Positions 25,138 through 34,836 of a stretch of DNA of 64,000 bases are shown here, in pieces. The DNA is taken from contig CALSUB010000008.1 in the NCBI GenBank assembly GCA_943789425.1, forward strand, positions 60,662-124,661, written 5' to 3'. The position numbers and the translations under genes were made by a program. The notes below the pieces were generated by a model. The model was given only the letters and a program-made list of their open reading frames with translations, did no database searches and was not told the origin of the DNA. Origin of the DNA: an uncultured Luminiphilus sp. GTDB lineage: Bacteria; Pseudomonadota; Gammaproteobacteria; Pseudomonadales; Halieaceae. Every line of letters begins with the position of its first letter. The first letter of the stretch is position 1.

Positions 25138-27764
25138 TGGCATTCCGCGAGGGCCTACCCGCTACGATCCGCCGGGTGGATTATCAGACGCCCGATTTTA
25201 CCGTGACGGCAGTCTCGCTGTCGGTTCAGATATTTTCGGGGCGAACCGACGTCACGGCGACCCTGTCTTTTGTGCGTCGCGGTGCGGCGGCCGCGCCCTT
25301 GCAACTCAATGGTGAGCAGCTGACGCTGCAATGGGTCGAGCTTGATGGCCAACGACTGAGCGAGGACCACTATCAGGTGACGGATGAGCAGTTGCTTATT
25401 CCGTTGGTGCCTGACCAGTTTGAATTAAAGACCTGTGTACGCATTTGCCCTGAGGAAAATACTTCTTTGGAGGGTTTTTATCGTTCGCAAAGCGCTTATT
25501 GCACCCAATGTGAGGCGGAAGGTTTTCGCAAAATCACTTACTTCCCAGACAGACCTGATGTACTGGCGACCTACACGGTGTCGCTTGAAGCGGATCGAGC
25601 CGCCTGTCCTGTTTTGCTCAGTAACGGTAACCTAGTGTCTGAAGAGGCTCTTGAAGACGGACGGCATCGAGCTATTTGGCACGATCCCTATCCCAAGCCT
25701 GCCCATCTTTTTGCCATGGTGGCAGGCGATTTAAAGCCTGTTTCTAATGTGTTCACCACCTGCTCCGGTAAGCGGGTCGACCTGTTTATTTGGGTAGAGG
25801 AAAAAGACCTGAGTTATTGTGATCACGCCATGGTGTCGCTGAAAAACGCAATGCGCTGGGATGAGGAGGTCTATGGCCTCGAGTACGACCTCGATCTCTA
25901 CAATATTGTGGCGGTCGACGATTTCAATATGGGGGCAATGGAGAATAAGAGTCTCAACATATTCAACACTTCCTGCGTGTTAGCGCACCCTGACATCACG
26001 ACGGATGCTGGTTATCAGCGGGTCGAAGGGGTTGTCGCGCACGAGTACTTCCACAATTACTCCGGTAACCGGGTGACCTGTCGTGATTGGTTCCAGCTCA
26101 CTTTAAAAGAAGGGTTCACTGTTTTCCGCGACGCGGAATTCTCTGCGGATATGAATTCACGCGGCGTGAAACGGGTTGAGGACGTCATGTTCTTGCGCAC
26201 GCACCAGTTTGCTGAGGATGCCGGTCCCATGGCCCACCCAGTCCGCCCTGATGCCTTTGTCGACATCTCAAATTTTTATACCCTGACCGTCTACGAAAAA
26301 GGCGCTGAGGTGGTGCGCATGCTGCACACCCTGTTAGGCGCAGAGGCCTTTTTTGCTGGGACCAAATTGTATTTTGAGCGCTTTGATGGTCAAGCTGTGA
26401 CCTGTGATGACTTTGTCGACAGTTTGTCTGAGGCGTCGGGCCGTGACCTCGAGCAATTTAGACGTTGGTACGAACAGCCGGGTACGCCTGAGGTGCAGTT
26501 TGAGGGCCGCTACGATGCAGCGTCGCAGCGTTACCATTTGACGCTGCGGCAGCATAATCCGCGCCTGCAGGAGGGCGCTCAAGAGGCACCGCTGGTGATT
26601 CCTGTTGCCACCGGGTTAGTGGTGGACGCTCAGCCCATTGATTTAGGTGAGGGAACGACACGCATACTGGAACTTACCGAGTCTGAGCAGACCTTTATTT
26701 TTGAAGATATACCCGCGGAGCCCGTGCCTTCATTGCTTCGAGGATTTTCGGCGCCCATCCGAATCACCACAGAACAGTCTGATGCAGATTTGCTGATGTT
26801 GATGGGATGCGATGACGATGCATTCGTAGCGTGGGATGCCGCGCAACATTTACTGGCTCGCTCGATGGAATCGCTAGGGACCATACCTAGCGAGACGCCC
26901 GAGGAGATCAACTCGGAATTAGCTCAGGCTTGTGAGCGTGTGTTAACCGGCGCAATGGATCCTGCGATGAAGGCATTGACCGTGACGTTGCCGAGTGAGG
27001 AGTACTTGGCTGATCGAGCAGCACAAAAGGGTTTAGTTGACGTAGCGGCTAACCATGCTCGCCGACAGAAAATGAAGGCGCTGTTGGGTAGTCGACTGGT
27101 TGATCACTGGCAGCAGGTTTCCTCTAAATACCGTCTGCAAGGCGCCTATCGCGCCAGCGCGGCTGATATCGGTGTGCGCGCTCTGCAACACGTGGCGCAG
27201 GACTTTTTACTGGCAGCAGGCGAGGGTGACCTGTCCGTGATTCGTGCTTTGCACGAGCAGGCCGATAATCTGACAGACCGATTGGCAACATTGCGATGGC
27301 TGGTTCAGTACGAGACGCCAGCAGCGCGTGAGCAGGTGCTCGCGGCGTTTTATGAGCGCTGGCAGCACGAGGCGCTTGTCGTGAATCAATGGTTCACCAT
27401 TCAAGCAACCCGTCCCGCAGAGGACTGCGTCGAGAGCGTCAGATTGTTAATGGAGCATGACGCGTTTGACTGGCGTAACCCCAATAAATTGCGGGCGCTG
27501 GTGAGCGCTTTTGCCGGGGCAAACCCCATTGCGTTTCATCGCGCGGACGGCGCAGGATATCGCTTGCTGGGTGACGTCATCTTAAAAATTCAGGCCAGTA
27601 ATCCACAAATCGCCGCGCGCATGCTCGCGCCATTAACGCGCTGGCGTCGGTATGCCGCCGGTCAAGATCTGATGCGGGCAGTGCTCGAGGAAATCGCGGC
27701 GATCGACCCCTTACCCAAAGACATTTTTGAGGTGGTGAGTCGTTCGTTGAGTGACGCACCGTAA
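25134..27764 (+). CDS. pepN: aminopeptidase N (M1 family)
   Basis: An 876-aa zinc metalloprotease that removes N-terminal residues from peptides in the cytoplasm. The substrate-binding GAMEN is in NMGAMENKSLNIF. The zinc site is HEYFHNYSGNR (H-E-x-x-H) with the distal Glu in LKEGFTVFRDAEFS. The length and the all-helical C-terminal half fit the E. coli-type PepN. Two consecutive ATGs open the gene; the first overlaps the DUF2797 stop. It is the last gene of the run that began at lipA or at the rhomboid gene. Confidence 0.97.
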   Translation: MMAFREGLPATIRRVDYQTPDFTVTAVSLSVQIFSGRTDVTATLSFVRRGAAAAPLQLNGEQLTLQWVELDGQRLSEDHYQVTDEQLLIPLVPDQFELKTCVRICPEENTSLEGFYRSQSAYCTQCEAEGFRKITYFPDRPDVLATYTVSLEADRAACPVLLSNGNLVSEEALEDGRHRAIWHDPYPKPAHLFAMVAGDLKPVSNVFTTCSGKRVDLFIWVEEKDLSYCDHAMVSLKNAMRWDEEVYGLEYDLDLYNIVAVDDFNMGAMENKSLNIFNTSCVLAHPDITTDAGYQRVEGVVAHEYFHNYSGNRVTCRDWFQLTLKEGFTVFRDAEFSADMNSRGVKRVEDVMFLRTHQFAEDAGPMAHPVRPDAFVDISNFYTLTVYEKGAEVVRMLHTLLGAEAFFAGTKLYFERFDGQAVTCDDFVDSLSEASGRDLEQFRRWYEQPGTPEVQFEGRYDAASQRYHLTLRQHNPRLQEGAQEAPLVIPVATGLVVDAQPIDLGEGTTRILELTESEQTFIFEDIPAEPVPSLLRGFSAPIRITTEQSDADLLMLMGCDDDAFVAWDAAQHLLARSMESLGTIPSETPEEINSELAQACERVLTGAMDPAMKALTVTLPSEEYLADRAAQKGLVDVAANHARRQKMKALLGSRLVDHWQQVSSKYRLQGAYRASAADIGVRALQHVAQDFLLAAGEGDLSVIRALHEQADNLTDRLATLRWLVQYETPAAREQVLAAFYERWQHEALVVNQWFTIQATRPAEDCVESVRLLMEHDAFDWRNPNKLRALVSAFAGANPIAFHRADGAGYRLLGDVILKIQASNPQIAARMLAPLTRWRRYAAGQDLMRAVLEEIAAIDPLPKDIFEVVSRSLSDAP

Positions 27765-27846
27765 CGTCTGGATGGCCCCATAGCGTGGCGTGTGGATACG
27801 ATTGGTCCGCCTTTCCCCCGACTCAGACACTGAAGGGTGTGGGCCG

Positions 27847-27867
27847 AGCACCTAGAACAAAGGTGCT
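27847..27867. repeat. hairpin in the pepN-batD convergent gap
   Basis: AGCACCT-AGAACAA-AGGTGCT, a 7-bp perfect stem, sits between the convergent pepN and batD genes. No T-run follows. The same gap holds a direct repeat GGCCGAGCAC (27842-27851, 27944-27953) and several CTGAT reiterations. It may serve as a bidirectional transcription roadblock. Confidence 0.4.
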
Positions 27868-27959
27868 GCGGTAAGCACAGCTGATGGCACGGCTGGCTGG
27901 TCATGCTGATGAACTATTGCTGGCAAGCTGATCAGTAAACGCAGGCCGAGCACGATGAT

Positions 27960-29645
27960 TTATCGCGAGGGGTACAACGCCATTGCCTCATCGTGCGCCT
28001 CGCCAATGCCCTCCGGCGCTGGCTCGTCGCGGAGTGCGTCTATCAGTCCAAGCTGACGCCACTCAGTGTCAGTGGCTCCATAGATCGAACGATCAAGTTC
28101 ACTCAGTATTGCGGCCAATGAGGAGCTGCTGGCTCGAGCAATGTCGCTGAGTGAGGAGAACGCTCGCCCATGATGGCACGCCGCCCAGTGTTGTAATGCG
28201 GTTCGCACGCCCGACGCATCTTGCTGGGTTAGGGCGCGTCTTACCTCGACCAACGCCTGCCGCTTGTCGCCCCCTCGCAGACCGGCGAGACCACCCTGTG
28301 GCGTGTCTGTGCGCATGGAATTTGAACGAAGTCGCCACAGTGCGATCGCTAGGCCGATGGCGATAAGCCAGCCTGCCACTCCGGTGAGCCCTATCCACAG
28401 GGGCAGGGTTGCCATAGGCAAGGTCGCGTCGGAAGGGGTGCCGGATGCGGTTTCATCATCGAGCACATCAGCGGTTTGGACGACAATATTTGTCGCCTCG
28501 AGTACTGCATATTCCAGTTGATCGGTTTGTGTGTTCCACCAGGGGATACGAATTTCGGGTAAAGTCCAATTGCCATCCGCTCTAGCAACCAGCGCTTCGC
28601 TTTGGGTCCGGGTTCCCTGAAGCCCTCGAGCGATTTCACTTTGATCAATCGATTCTTGATCGGGATAGAAACGCAGCTCAGGGATGTTGAGGGCGCCTTG
28701 CACGCTGCTCAGCGGCGGCAACTGGCTCCCTTGAAGGCCCTCTGCGATCAGTGTGAGCGTGCGGGTTGTAGAATCTCCCACCGACAAGGCCTTGGGATCA
28801 ATTGACCAATCTTCTGTCAACGCCAGTGTTCTAGCTGGAAGCCAAACATCGCCAGGAAACGCAGCGGGCACACTTTTAACGGTAACCTCGAGCGGTTCGG
28901 ACGATAAGCGGATGCGTCTTCCAAGGCGCGAGCCTAATAATGTGCGCCCAGCTTGAACTTCGCGCGCTGCAAATTCGACGGCGGGAATCGATAACGTGCC
29001 ACTTTTTTGTGGATAGATTGCGTAGCGCAACTCGGTGACCAACCACGTCCGGTTGCCGACTCGTCGCTGGAAAGATTGCCGCTCTAACGGCTCTACGACG
29101 GCGTCCGCAATATCAAGCGCTGAAATTTCCGGGCTCTCTAAATTAATGGCTTGTTGCAGGGTTATGGTGAGCATGAGCTCCGCTTGGACGTATAAGCTGG
29201 GCTGGTCAATGCTGGATTCAAACAACACGGTGGCATCGCCAGGGGCGATCAGTGGCTCAGGATTGACCAAAATCGATATCGGTGTCGTACGGCGACCTCC
29301 CGTCATCAAAGAGGGGATAGCGAGCGTGCCTTCGCGCAGCGGGGCGAGTTCCAGCTCTAGTGTTCGTGTGACGTTGTTACGACCGTTGATAAAACGTGCA
29401 TTGGTTGCGCTAGAGCGCGAGAGTATTTCCCAATCGCGATTCAACGGCGTGAGGTCAATTTCACTGGGCTGCTCGCCTGCATCACCGAGTAGGGTGAGTC
29501 GCAGTGTTTCCCCCAAAGCAATGTCACGTCGATCCGCGGTCGCTGAGAGATCTGCCATCGCTGCAGCAGACCAGAGTAGCGTGGTCGCAATGAGACTCCA
29601 GACGGTCACGCGTTGTGGCTGGGTTTTACCAGCGAATCGATTCAT
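27960..29645 (-). CDS. batD: BatD-like oxygen-tolerance/stress protein
   Basis: A 561-aa protein with a signal peptide (MNRFAGKT... AAAMADLSA), a long beta-rich periplasmic region starting SATADRRDIALGETLRLTL, and one membrane helix near residue 405 (LPLWIGLTGVAGWLIAIGLAIALW). A cytoplasmic tail of about 130 residues follows. This is the BatD layout. It is the last gene of a MoxR-DUF58-DUF4381-BatA-BatB/C-BatD operon, thought to form an envelope complex with the AAA chaperone MoxR; its exact role is debated. The start at 29645 overlaps the upstream stop by 20 bases; the frame's earlier start would lie deep in the previous gene and lacks a signal peptide. Confidence 0.85.
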   Translation of the reverse strand: MNRFAGKTQPQRVTVWSLIATTLLWSAAAMADLSATADRRDIALGETLRLTLLGDAGEQPSEIDLTPLNRDWEILSRSSATNARFINGRNNVTRTLELELAPLREGTLAIPSLMTGGRRTTPISILVNPEPLIAPGDATVLFESSIDQPSLYVQAELMLTITLQQAINLESPEISALDIADAVVEPLERQSFQRRVGNRTWLVTELRYAIYPQKSGTLSIPAVEFAAREVQAGRTLLGSRLGRRIRLSSEPLEVTVKSVPAAFPGDVWLPARTLALTEDWSIDPKALSVGDSTTRTLTLIAEGLQGSQLPPLSSVQGALNIPELRFYPDQESIDQSEIARGLQGTRTQSEALVARADGNWTLPEIRIPWWNTQTDQLEYAVLEATNIVVQTADVLDDETASGTPSDATLPMATLPLWIGLTGVAGWLIAIGLAIALWRLRSNSMRTDTPQGGLAGLRGGDKRQALVEVRRALTQQDASGVRTALQHWAACHHGRAFSSLSDIARASSSSLAAILSELDRSIYGATDTEWRQLGLIDALRDEPAPEGIGEAHDEAMALYPSR

Positions 29646-31413
29646 CGGGTTTGTCACCCTCCCTGAGTCTTTGCATGGTTTGATAGCGGAACTTGCGTCG
29701 CAACAGTCCACCCGGATCATCAGGCACCCGACGCAACCACTGTTCCAGCGCTTGCTGCTCCTCTAGCGCTTCATCGAATTTAGCCATTTGTTCCTGTGTG
29801 GCCGCCTCAAGTTGGTCGGCGGCCTGCTGATCTGCATCAGCGGTATTCGGAGCTTGGTCACCGTCTTGTTGCTCGGACTCTGCTTGAGGTTCGCCGTCAT
29901 CTTCTTGCCCGTCGCCTGCTTGCTGTGAGTCGTTTTGTTGATCCGACGACTCGCCATCACCCCCACTATTTGAGTCAGCCGCGTCATTTTGTTCAGATTC
30001 CTCGTCTTGTTGGCTTTGCTCTTCTCCTTCTTGCTGCTCTTGTTCCTGATCTTCTTGTTGATCGAGCAGCGTTTGAATAAAGTCTCGGTTGGCAATGGCA
30101 TCCTCAGCGTTGGGCTGTAGGGACAAACTCTGTTCGTAGGCGTTAATGGCGCCTTGTAAATCTCCCTGCATCGCCAACGCATTCCCTTGATTGAAAAGTC
30201 CATCGGCAGATGGCTCCGAGGCAAAACTATTGGCTGCTCGATCATAGGCGGCCGCCTCAAATTCGGCCATGCCACGCCAGGACGACTGATCGAATCGTTC
30301 CGCGGCGCCAACTGAGTCACCGTCAGCAAGGCGCTGGGCGCCTTGCTGATCAGGGGTCAGCCACAGGTCCTCCCACTCCGCCGCCTCGGCTGTTTCTGGT
30401 TGCACTATCGCTAGCAGCAAAACGCCAGCCAGGGCGCCTTTTCGGAATGCAGGGAGGAGCAGCAAAGCAACGAGCGCAGCCAGCCAAAATCCTTGATCAA
30501 GCCAGGCATCGGTTTGTCTCGCTAGATCGAGTTCGCCTTGGGCCGCTAGTACATTTCGCCTGGTCAATGATTCGATGTCACGTTCGTCTAAGCTAACCTG
30601 TTCGACCGGCGCGCTCAAAGCGCTGGCGACTTCATCTATCGCCTGCCGGTCAAGCGTGGGGATCACAATTTCGCTTGCGTCATCTTTGAGGAATCCGCCA
30701 TTAGGCAGCGGGATCGGAGCGCCTGCTTTGGTGCCAATTGCCAGTACGGCGAGAGCAGCTCCGCTGCGCTCTAGCGCGTTTTTTGCGCGGGCTGTGTCAA
30801 AGCCGGGCAAGCCGTCAGTCATGAGTAAGATTTGGCCGCCTTGCGCGCCAGCGGTGATGAGTAGATCGGCGGCCGCCTCAATCCCGCTGGTCGCGTTGGC
30901 GCCGGGCAAGGGCATAATGTTGGGTGAGAGTGCAGGCATCAAATTAGCAATGGTGCGCGTGTCATCCGTTAGCGGCGTGACCACGTGGGCGTCACCTGCA
31001 AACACCACCAGGCCGGTCACTCCTTCGGCTCTCAAATCCAGCAGATCGAGTATCTTTTGTCGAGCGCGTCGTATTCGACTGGGCTGAACGTCTGCGGCCA
31101 GCATCGACGCGCTGAGATCCAATACCAATACCAGCGCGTCTGCGCGCTTGATAACGGGTAGTTCCACCTGTCGCAGGCTGGGGCCTGCCGCAGCGAGTAC
31201 GATGAGGCTGAGCAGTAGGGCGGGCATCCAGATGCTCGTCTGGCGGGTTTTATCACTGTCTTCCGGCATCAGGTAGGGGAGCAGTTCTGGATCGATGGCC
31301 CGGCCCCAATCGCCCTGGCGTGTGCGCCGATGCCACAGTGCAACGACCAGCAGTGGGCAGATCAACAATCCCCAGAGCAACTCTGGGCGCAGTAAATGAA
31401 AGCCATCAACCAT
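29626..31413 (-). CDS. BatB/BatC fusion: VWA plus TPR protein
   Basis: A 595-aa protein. Two N-terminal membrane helices are followed by a von Willebrand A domain with the MIDAS motif LDLSASM, Thr at VVTPLTDDT and MTDGLPG. A further helix (about 305-340) leads to a TPR segment (GLFNQGNALAMQGDLQGAI). A roughly 100-residue Glu/Gln/Asp/Ser-rich stretch comes next and then the conserved ending LEQWLRRVPDDPGGLLRRK. The last three parts correspond to BatC, so BatB and BatC are fused, as is common in gammaproteobacteria. The acidic, low-complexity linker is probably disordered. The start overlaps batA by eight bases. Confidence 0.88.
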   Translation of the reverse strand: MVDGFHLLRPELLWGLLICPLLVVALWHRRTRQGDWGRAIDPELLPYLMPEDSDKTRQTSIWMPALLLSLIVLAAAGPSLRQVELPVIKRADALVLVLDLSASMLAADVQPSRIRRARQKILDLLDLRAEGVTGLVVFAGDAHVVTPLTDDTRTIANLMPALSPNIMPLPGANATSGIEAAADLLITAGAQGGQILLMTDGLPGFDTARAKNALERSGAALAVLAIGTKAGAPIPLPNGGFLKDDASEIVIPTLDRQAIDEVASALSAPVEQVSLDERDIESLTRRNVLAAQGELDLARQTDAWLDQGFWLAALVALLLLPAFRKGALAGVLLLAIVQPETAEAAEWEDLWLTPDQQGAQRLADGDSVGAAERFDQSSWRGMAEFEAAAYDRAANSFASEPSADGLFNQGNALAMQGDLQGAINAYEQSLSLQPNAEDAIANRDFIQTLLDQQEDQEQEQQEGEEQSQQDEESEQNDAADSNSGGDGESSDQQNDSQQAGDGQEDDGEPQAESEQQDGDQAPNTADADQQAADQLEAATQEQMAKFDEALEEQQALEQWLRRVPDDPGGLLRRKFRYQTMQRLREGDKPDESIRW

Positions 31414-32392
31414 GAGCTAGCCCGCCACTACGACGACTCAGCCAACCGCTGTGCAGCAGCGCGAGCCAGCAGGCCAGCGCTGACGCGCCCAGCAACGGCA
31501 CCCAACTGAGGGCGCGTTTTGGACGAAAGGTACTCGCATCCTGTTCCACTGGCTCAAGGGTATCGAGTAACACATAGATCGCCTCGAGTTCTGCCGGTGA
31601 GGTCGCTCTAAAGTAGCGTCCTCCCGTGGCTTCGGCGACGGCATTCAGCATGGCCTCATCTACTTCGATACGGCCTCTGGTCGTTCTGCCCAGGTTGCGG
31701 CTAATACCAATGGTATAGATTTTCACGTCCAGCTGAGCGGCTAGCGCAGCCGCTTCCATGGGGTCGACCGTACTGGCAGTGTCTTGGCCATCGGTCAGCA
31801 GTATGAAAATACGTGATGTTGCAGGGCGATCGCGCAACCGTTTAATCGCGAGTCCCAACGCATCACCGATTGCTGTGTCTTCACCAGCAAATCCGAGTTG
31901 AGCTTCATCGATGAAGCGGGTCACCGTTTCAAGATCGAAGGTGAGGGGTGCTTGCAGATAAGCACGGGTGCCGAACAAAATAAGCCCGACGCGATCACCT
32001 TGGCGACGTTGCGTGAAATCGGCAGCAATCGATTTGACTGCTGTAATTCTCGGAACCAATCGGTTGCCGATCTGCATGTCTTCAATTTGCATACTGCCCG
32101 ATAGATCAAGCCCAAGCATGAGGTCGCGCCCCGTGTTAGGGAGTTCAATGGGCTCGCCAATCCATTGTGGTCGAGCGATGGCAGCAATCAGAAGCATCCA
32201 AGTAGCCCACAGCAACCACCAATACCATCGCCCTGATTGACTGGGTTGCCGAGCGCCCGATAAGGATTGCCACCGAGCGGCAAAAGGGGCTCTGAGTGCT
32301 GCGGGCTGGAGAGAACCCTCTCGACTGAAATAGAAAATCAGCACGGGCACCGGTGCCACCACAAATACCCAGGGCCACATCCACTCAAGCAT
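31406..32392 (-). CDS. batA: BatA-like VWA membrane protein
   Basis: A 328-aa protein. The N-terminal helix (EWMWPWVFVVAPVPVLIFYF), a second helix around residue 60 and a third near the C-terminus frame a VWA domain with the MIDAS motif LGLDLSGSM and ILLTDGQDTAS. It is an aerotolerance/BatA-type protein that probably pairs with BatB through the metal site. I set the start at MLEWMWPW (32392), which overlaps the previous stop by eight bases; upstream codons of the open frame lie in another gene. Confidence 0.88.
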   Translation of the reverse strand: MLEWMWPWVFVVAPVPVLIFYFSREGSLQPAALRAPFAARWQSLSGARQPSQSGRWYWWLLWATWMLLIAAIARPQWIGEPIELPNTGRDLMLGLDLSGSMQIEDMQIGNRLVPRITAVKSIAADFTQRRQGDRVGLILFGTRAYLQAPLTFDLETVTRFIDEAQLGFAGEDTAIGDALGLAIKRLRDRPATSRIFILLTDGQDTASTVDPMEAAALAAQLDVKIYTIGISRNLGRTTRGRIEVDEAMLNAVAEATGGRYFRATSPAELEAIYVLLDTLEPVEQDASTFRPKRALSWVPLLGASALACWLALLHSGWLSRRSGGLAHG

Positions 32393-32840
32393 CCGACACC
32401 TCATGACGGCGGACCCAATACTCAGCCATGAGCAGCAGGGGTTCGGTAGCGGCTGGTGGATGCGCCGCATAAAGCGAATCGAGATCAGCCAACCCATCGG
32501 TAGGTAGGTTCTTGCAGGTCTTGAGCAGGAAATCTTGCCAGTCCTGACCATGAAGTGCTGCCACCTGCTCTGCGGGGAACGCTCTCAATGCCGCTGCTTT
32601 CAATAATTGGTTAATGTCTGTGCTGCTGACTTCAGCAGCTCTCAGGAGGCGCAATTGGGAGAGCGCGGCTCGCCGGTACTGAGCGCGACGGTAGCGTCGT
32701 CGAAGCCACCGACCAACCAAGAATAGGCCAACGATCGCCGATGCTAGAACAATCCACCATCCCGGAGCCAAGGGCCACCATCCGATCGACTCAGGCGCTC
32801 GCAAAGGCGCCAGTTGTGCCAGCATCATATCGGGGTTCAT
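32385..32840 (-). CDS. DUF4381 membrane protein
   Basis: A 151-aa protein with one membrane helix (GWWIVLASAIVGLFLVGRWL, about 28-47), a basic RRRYRRAQYRR stretch just inside, and a helical cytoplasmic domain (ALSQLRLLRAAEV...). This matches DUF4381, found almost only in MoxR-Bat operons. The ATG overlaps the DUF58 stop as ATGA. The role within the complex is unknown. Confidence 0.85.
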   Translation of the reverse strand: MNPDMMLAQLAPLRAPESIGWWPLAPGWWIVLASAIVGLFLVGRWLRRRYRRAQYRRAALSQLRLLRAAEVSSTDINQLLKAAALRAFPAEQVAALHGQDWQDFLLKTCKNLPTDGLADLDSLYAAHPPAATEPLLLMAEYWVRRHEVSDA

Positions 32841-33793
32841 CGTGCTGGGAACACCGTTAGCAATCGCCTCAGCGGGTCATCGCCGGTGCTTATCTTCAGC
32901 AGTGGGATGCGCAGCTCGCGAAGCCGGCGCGCAGTGAACTCCTGATTTGAACGATATTGGCTGGCATAGGCCTCTCGGATAGTGTCGGCGCCAGTATCTA
33001 GGGAGGAGTGATGATTGCCATCGGTGACTGAGTAGTGCCCCGAGCGCGGCAGCTCTGCCTCTAAGCGGTCGTTAACCGCGATCCCTACCAGCTGAGTGCG
33101 GCGCGCTAGCCGGCGTAATGGTGAGAAATTGTCGGCTTCCAATAAATCATGAAAGTCACTGATTAAGAAAATGCGAGTGCCCGGGCGAGCAATACGCTCG
33201 AGTTGCTGGAGCAAATCGGAGAGACCGTTACTCGGCGAGTTATCAGAAGCGTTTGGCGCGCCTTCGCGAACAAGATCACCGATCACCCGCAGCACGCTAT
33301 GCTGACTCCGTTTGGGTCGAGTATCGGACAGCGAGTGATCGCCTAACACCACGCCGCCAACACGCTCGCCAGCACCAAGTGCTGACCATAATGCCAGGGT
33401 ACCTACGTGCGCCGCCATGACCGACTTGAAGCACTGAGTTGAGCCAAACTTCATCGGTGTGCGCTGATCGATGGCCACCAGAATGGGTTGCTCTCGATCT
33501 TCATGAAACAGTTTGGTGTGCGCAGTACCGGATCGTGCGGTGACACGCCAATCAATCGCGCGGACATCGTCGCCAGCGGCGTAGGCTCGCACTTCATCGA
33601 ACTCGACGCCGCGGCCTCGTTGGCGAGCCCGTTTCATGCCGGCCAGATTGGCCAGTGCGCGCGTTTGGCCCGTCACATCGACAAACCGAGCCGAAAATCG
33701 ATTGGCGATCAGCGCGTCTGATAACACGACTGCACCAGATGGACCATCGATTGAGCGATGAACGAGGCTCTCAGGCAACGGGGATACGCTCAA
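32837..33793 (-). CDS. DUF58 protein of the MoxR operon
   Basis: A 318-aa protein with the DUF58 signature GRGVEFDEVRAYAAGDDVRAIDWRVTAR near residue 60-85, followed by a degenerate VWA-like fold (LVAIDQRTPM; IFLISDFHDLLE). It usually accompanies MoxR and is thought to be part of its client or partner set. The reading frame opens with a TTG at 33793 that overlaps the moxR 3' end by 23 bases; another TTG lies five codons later, so the exact start is uncertain. Confidence 0.88.
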   Translation of the reverse strand: MSVSPLPESLVHRSIDGPSGAVVLSDALIANRFSARFVDVTGQTRALANLAGMKRARQRGRGVEFDEVRAYAAGDDVRAIDWRVTARSGTAHTKLFHEDREQPILVAIDQRTPMKFGSTQCFKSVMAAHVGTLALWSALGAGERVGGVVLGDHSLSDTRPKRSQHSVLRVIGDLVREGAPNASDNSPSNGLSDLLQQLERIARPGTRIFLISDFHDLLEADNFSPLRRLARRTQLVGIAVNDRLEAELPRSGHYSVTDGNHHSSLDTGADTIREAYASQYRSNQEFTARRLRELRIPLLKISTGDDPLRRLLTVFPAR

Positions 33794-34727
33794 TCAACCG
33801 TTCGATGATTTGATCACTGGTGACGCCCGCGGCCTCTGCCTCAAAGGAGACGATCAGCCGGTGTCTGAGACAGTCGAAGACCACCTTCTGAACATCATCT
33901 GGACTGACATAGTCTCTACCCTCAATCCACGCATTAGCCCGCGCACAGCGATCCAGCGCAATGGTGGCTCGCGGACTGGCGCCATACTCTAACCAATCGG
34001 CGAGTTCCGCGTCGTATAGACTCGGATCGCGAGTGGCGATGACCAGTTGGATGATGTACTCCTCGACCGCCGGGGACATATGGACCTCTAGGGCGCCTTG
34101 GCGCGCGGCAAAAATATCTGCCTGTGAGACCGCGCGATCGGGTTGAGATTGCTCACCACTTGCCTCGCTGCGTGCCAGCCGCAAAATAGCTTGCTCGGCA
34201 TCTCGGTCCGGATAGGACACTCTGACGTGCATGAGAAAACGGTCGAGCTGAGCTTCGGGGAGAGGGTAGGTGCCCTCTTGTTCGATCGGATTTTGGGTTG
34301 CCATCACCAGAAAGAGCGGGGGTAGGGCATAAGTCTTGCTGCCAATACTGACTTGTCGTTCCGCCATAGCCTCTAGCAGCGCAGATTGGACCTTTGCGGG
34401 CGCTCTGTTGATTTCATCGGCCAGCACTAAATTATTGAAAATGGGCCCCTGCTGAAACTCAAATGTCCCAGTCTGGGGTCGAAAAATATCGGTACCCGTG
34501 ATGTCGCCGGGTAACAGGTCGGGCGTAAATTGAATGCGGTGGAAATCGCCCTCGATGCCCTCTGCCATTTGCTTGATCGCCCGCGTTTTAGCGAGGCCCG
34601 GTGCGCCCTCTACCAGGAGGTGTCCGTCGGCCAGTAGGGCGATCAGCAATTTATGGATGAGGTCTTGCTGGCCAACAATTTGTTGCCCGAGCCAATGTTC
34701 GAGGTTCGCGAGAAGTTGATAGTTCAC
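33771..34727 (-). CDS. moxR: MoxR-family AAA+ ATPase
   Basis: A 318-aa chaperone-like ATPase. Walker A GAPGLAKTRAIK, Walker B LVLADEINRAPAKVQ, sensor 1 VMATQNPIEQEGTYPLPEAQLDRFL and a C-terminal lid with sensor 2 ASPRATIALDRCARA are all visible. MoxR proteins remodel or mature partners with VWA domains; the two VWA genes downstream are the probable clients. It heads a six-gene operon. A 20-bp perfect palindrome lies 27 bases upstream of the ATG. Confidence 0.93.
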   Translation of the reverse strand: MNYQLLANLEHWLGQQIVGQQDLIHKLLIALLADGHLLVEGAPGLAKTRAIKQMAEGIEGDFHRIQFTPDLLPGDITGTDIFRPQTGTFEFQQGPIFNNLVLADEINRAPAKVQSALLEAMAERQVSIGSKTYALPPLFLVMATQNPIEQEGTYPLPEAQLDRFLMHVRVSYPDRDAEQAILRLARSEASGEQSQPDRAVSQADIFAARQGALEVHMSPAVEEYIIQLVIATRDPSLYDAELADWLEYGASPRATIALDRCARANAWIEGRDYVSPDDVQKVVFDCLRHRLIVSFEAEAAGVTSDQIIERLIERIPVA

Positions 34728-34753
34728 AAGTTAGGCCTTTATGTCGACAGATA

Positions 34754-34773
34754 CAGAAATGGCGCCATTTCTG
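34754..34773. promoter_or_regulatory. 20-bp perfect palindrome before the moxR operon
   Basis: CAGAAATGGCGCCATTTCTG is self-complementary over all 20 bases with no loop, between rmf (upstream) and moxR (downstream), both on the minus strand. No T-run follows. A zero-loop palindrome of this size is typical of a dimeric regulator site. The cognate regulator is unknown. Confidence 0.55.
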
Positions 34774-34836
34774 ACCATTTCAAGGCCTAAACGTTCGCAG
34801 TTTCCCCCATTACGGGCCGTGCGCTCGGCTTGCCGG

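Noticed and set aside
27765..27959. Structured RNA gene in the pepN-batD gap
   Set aside because: One good hairpin and short repeats are present, but no promoter, terminator or known RNA pattern.
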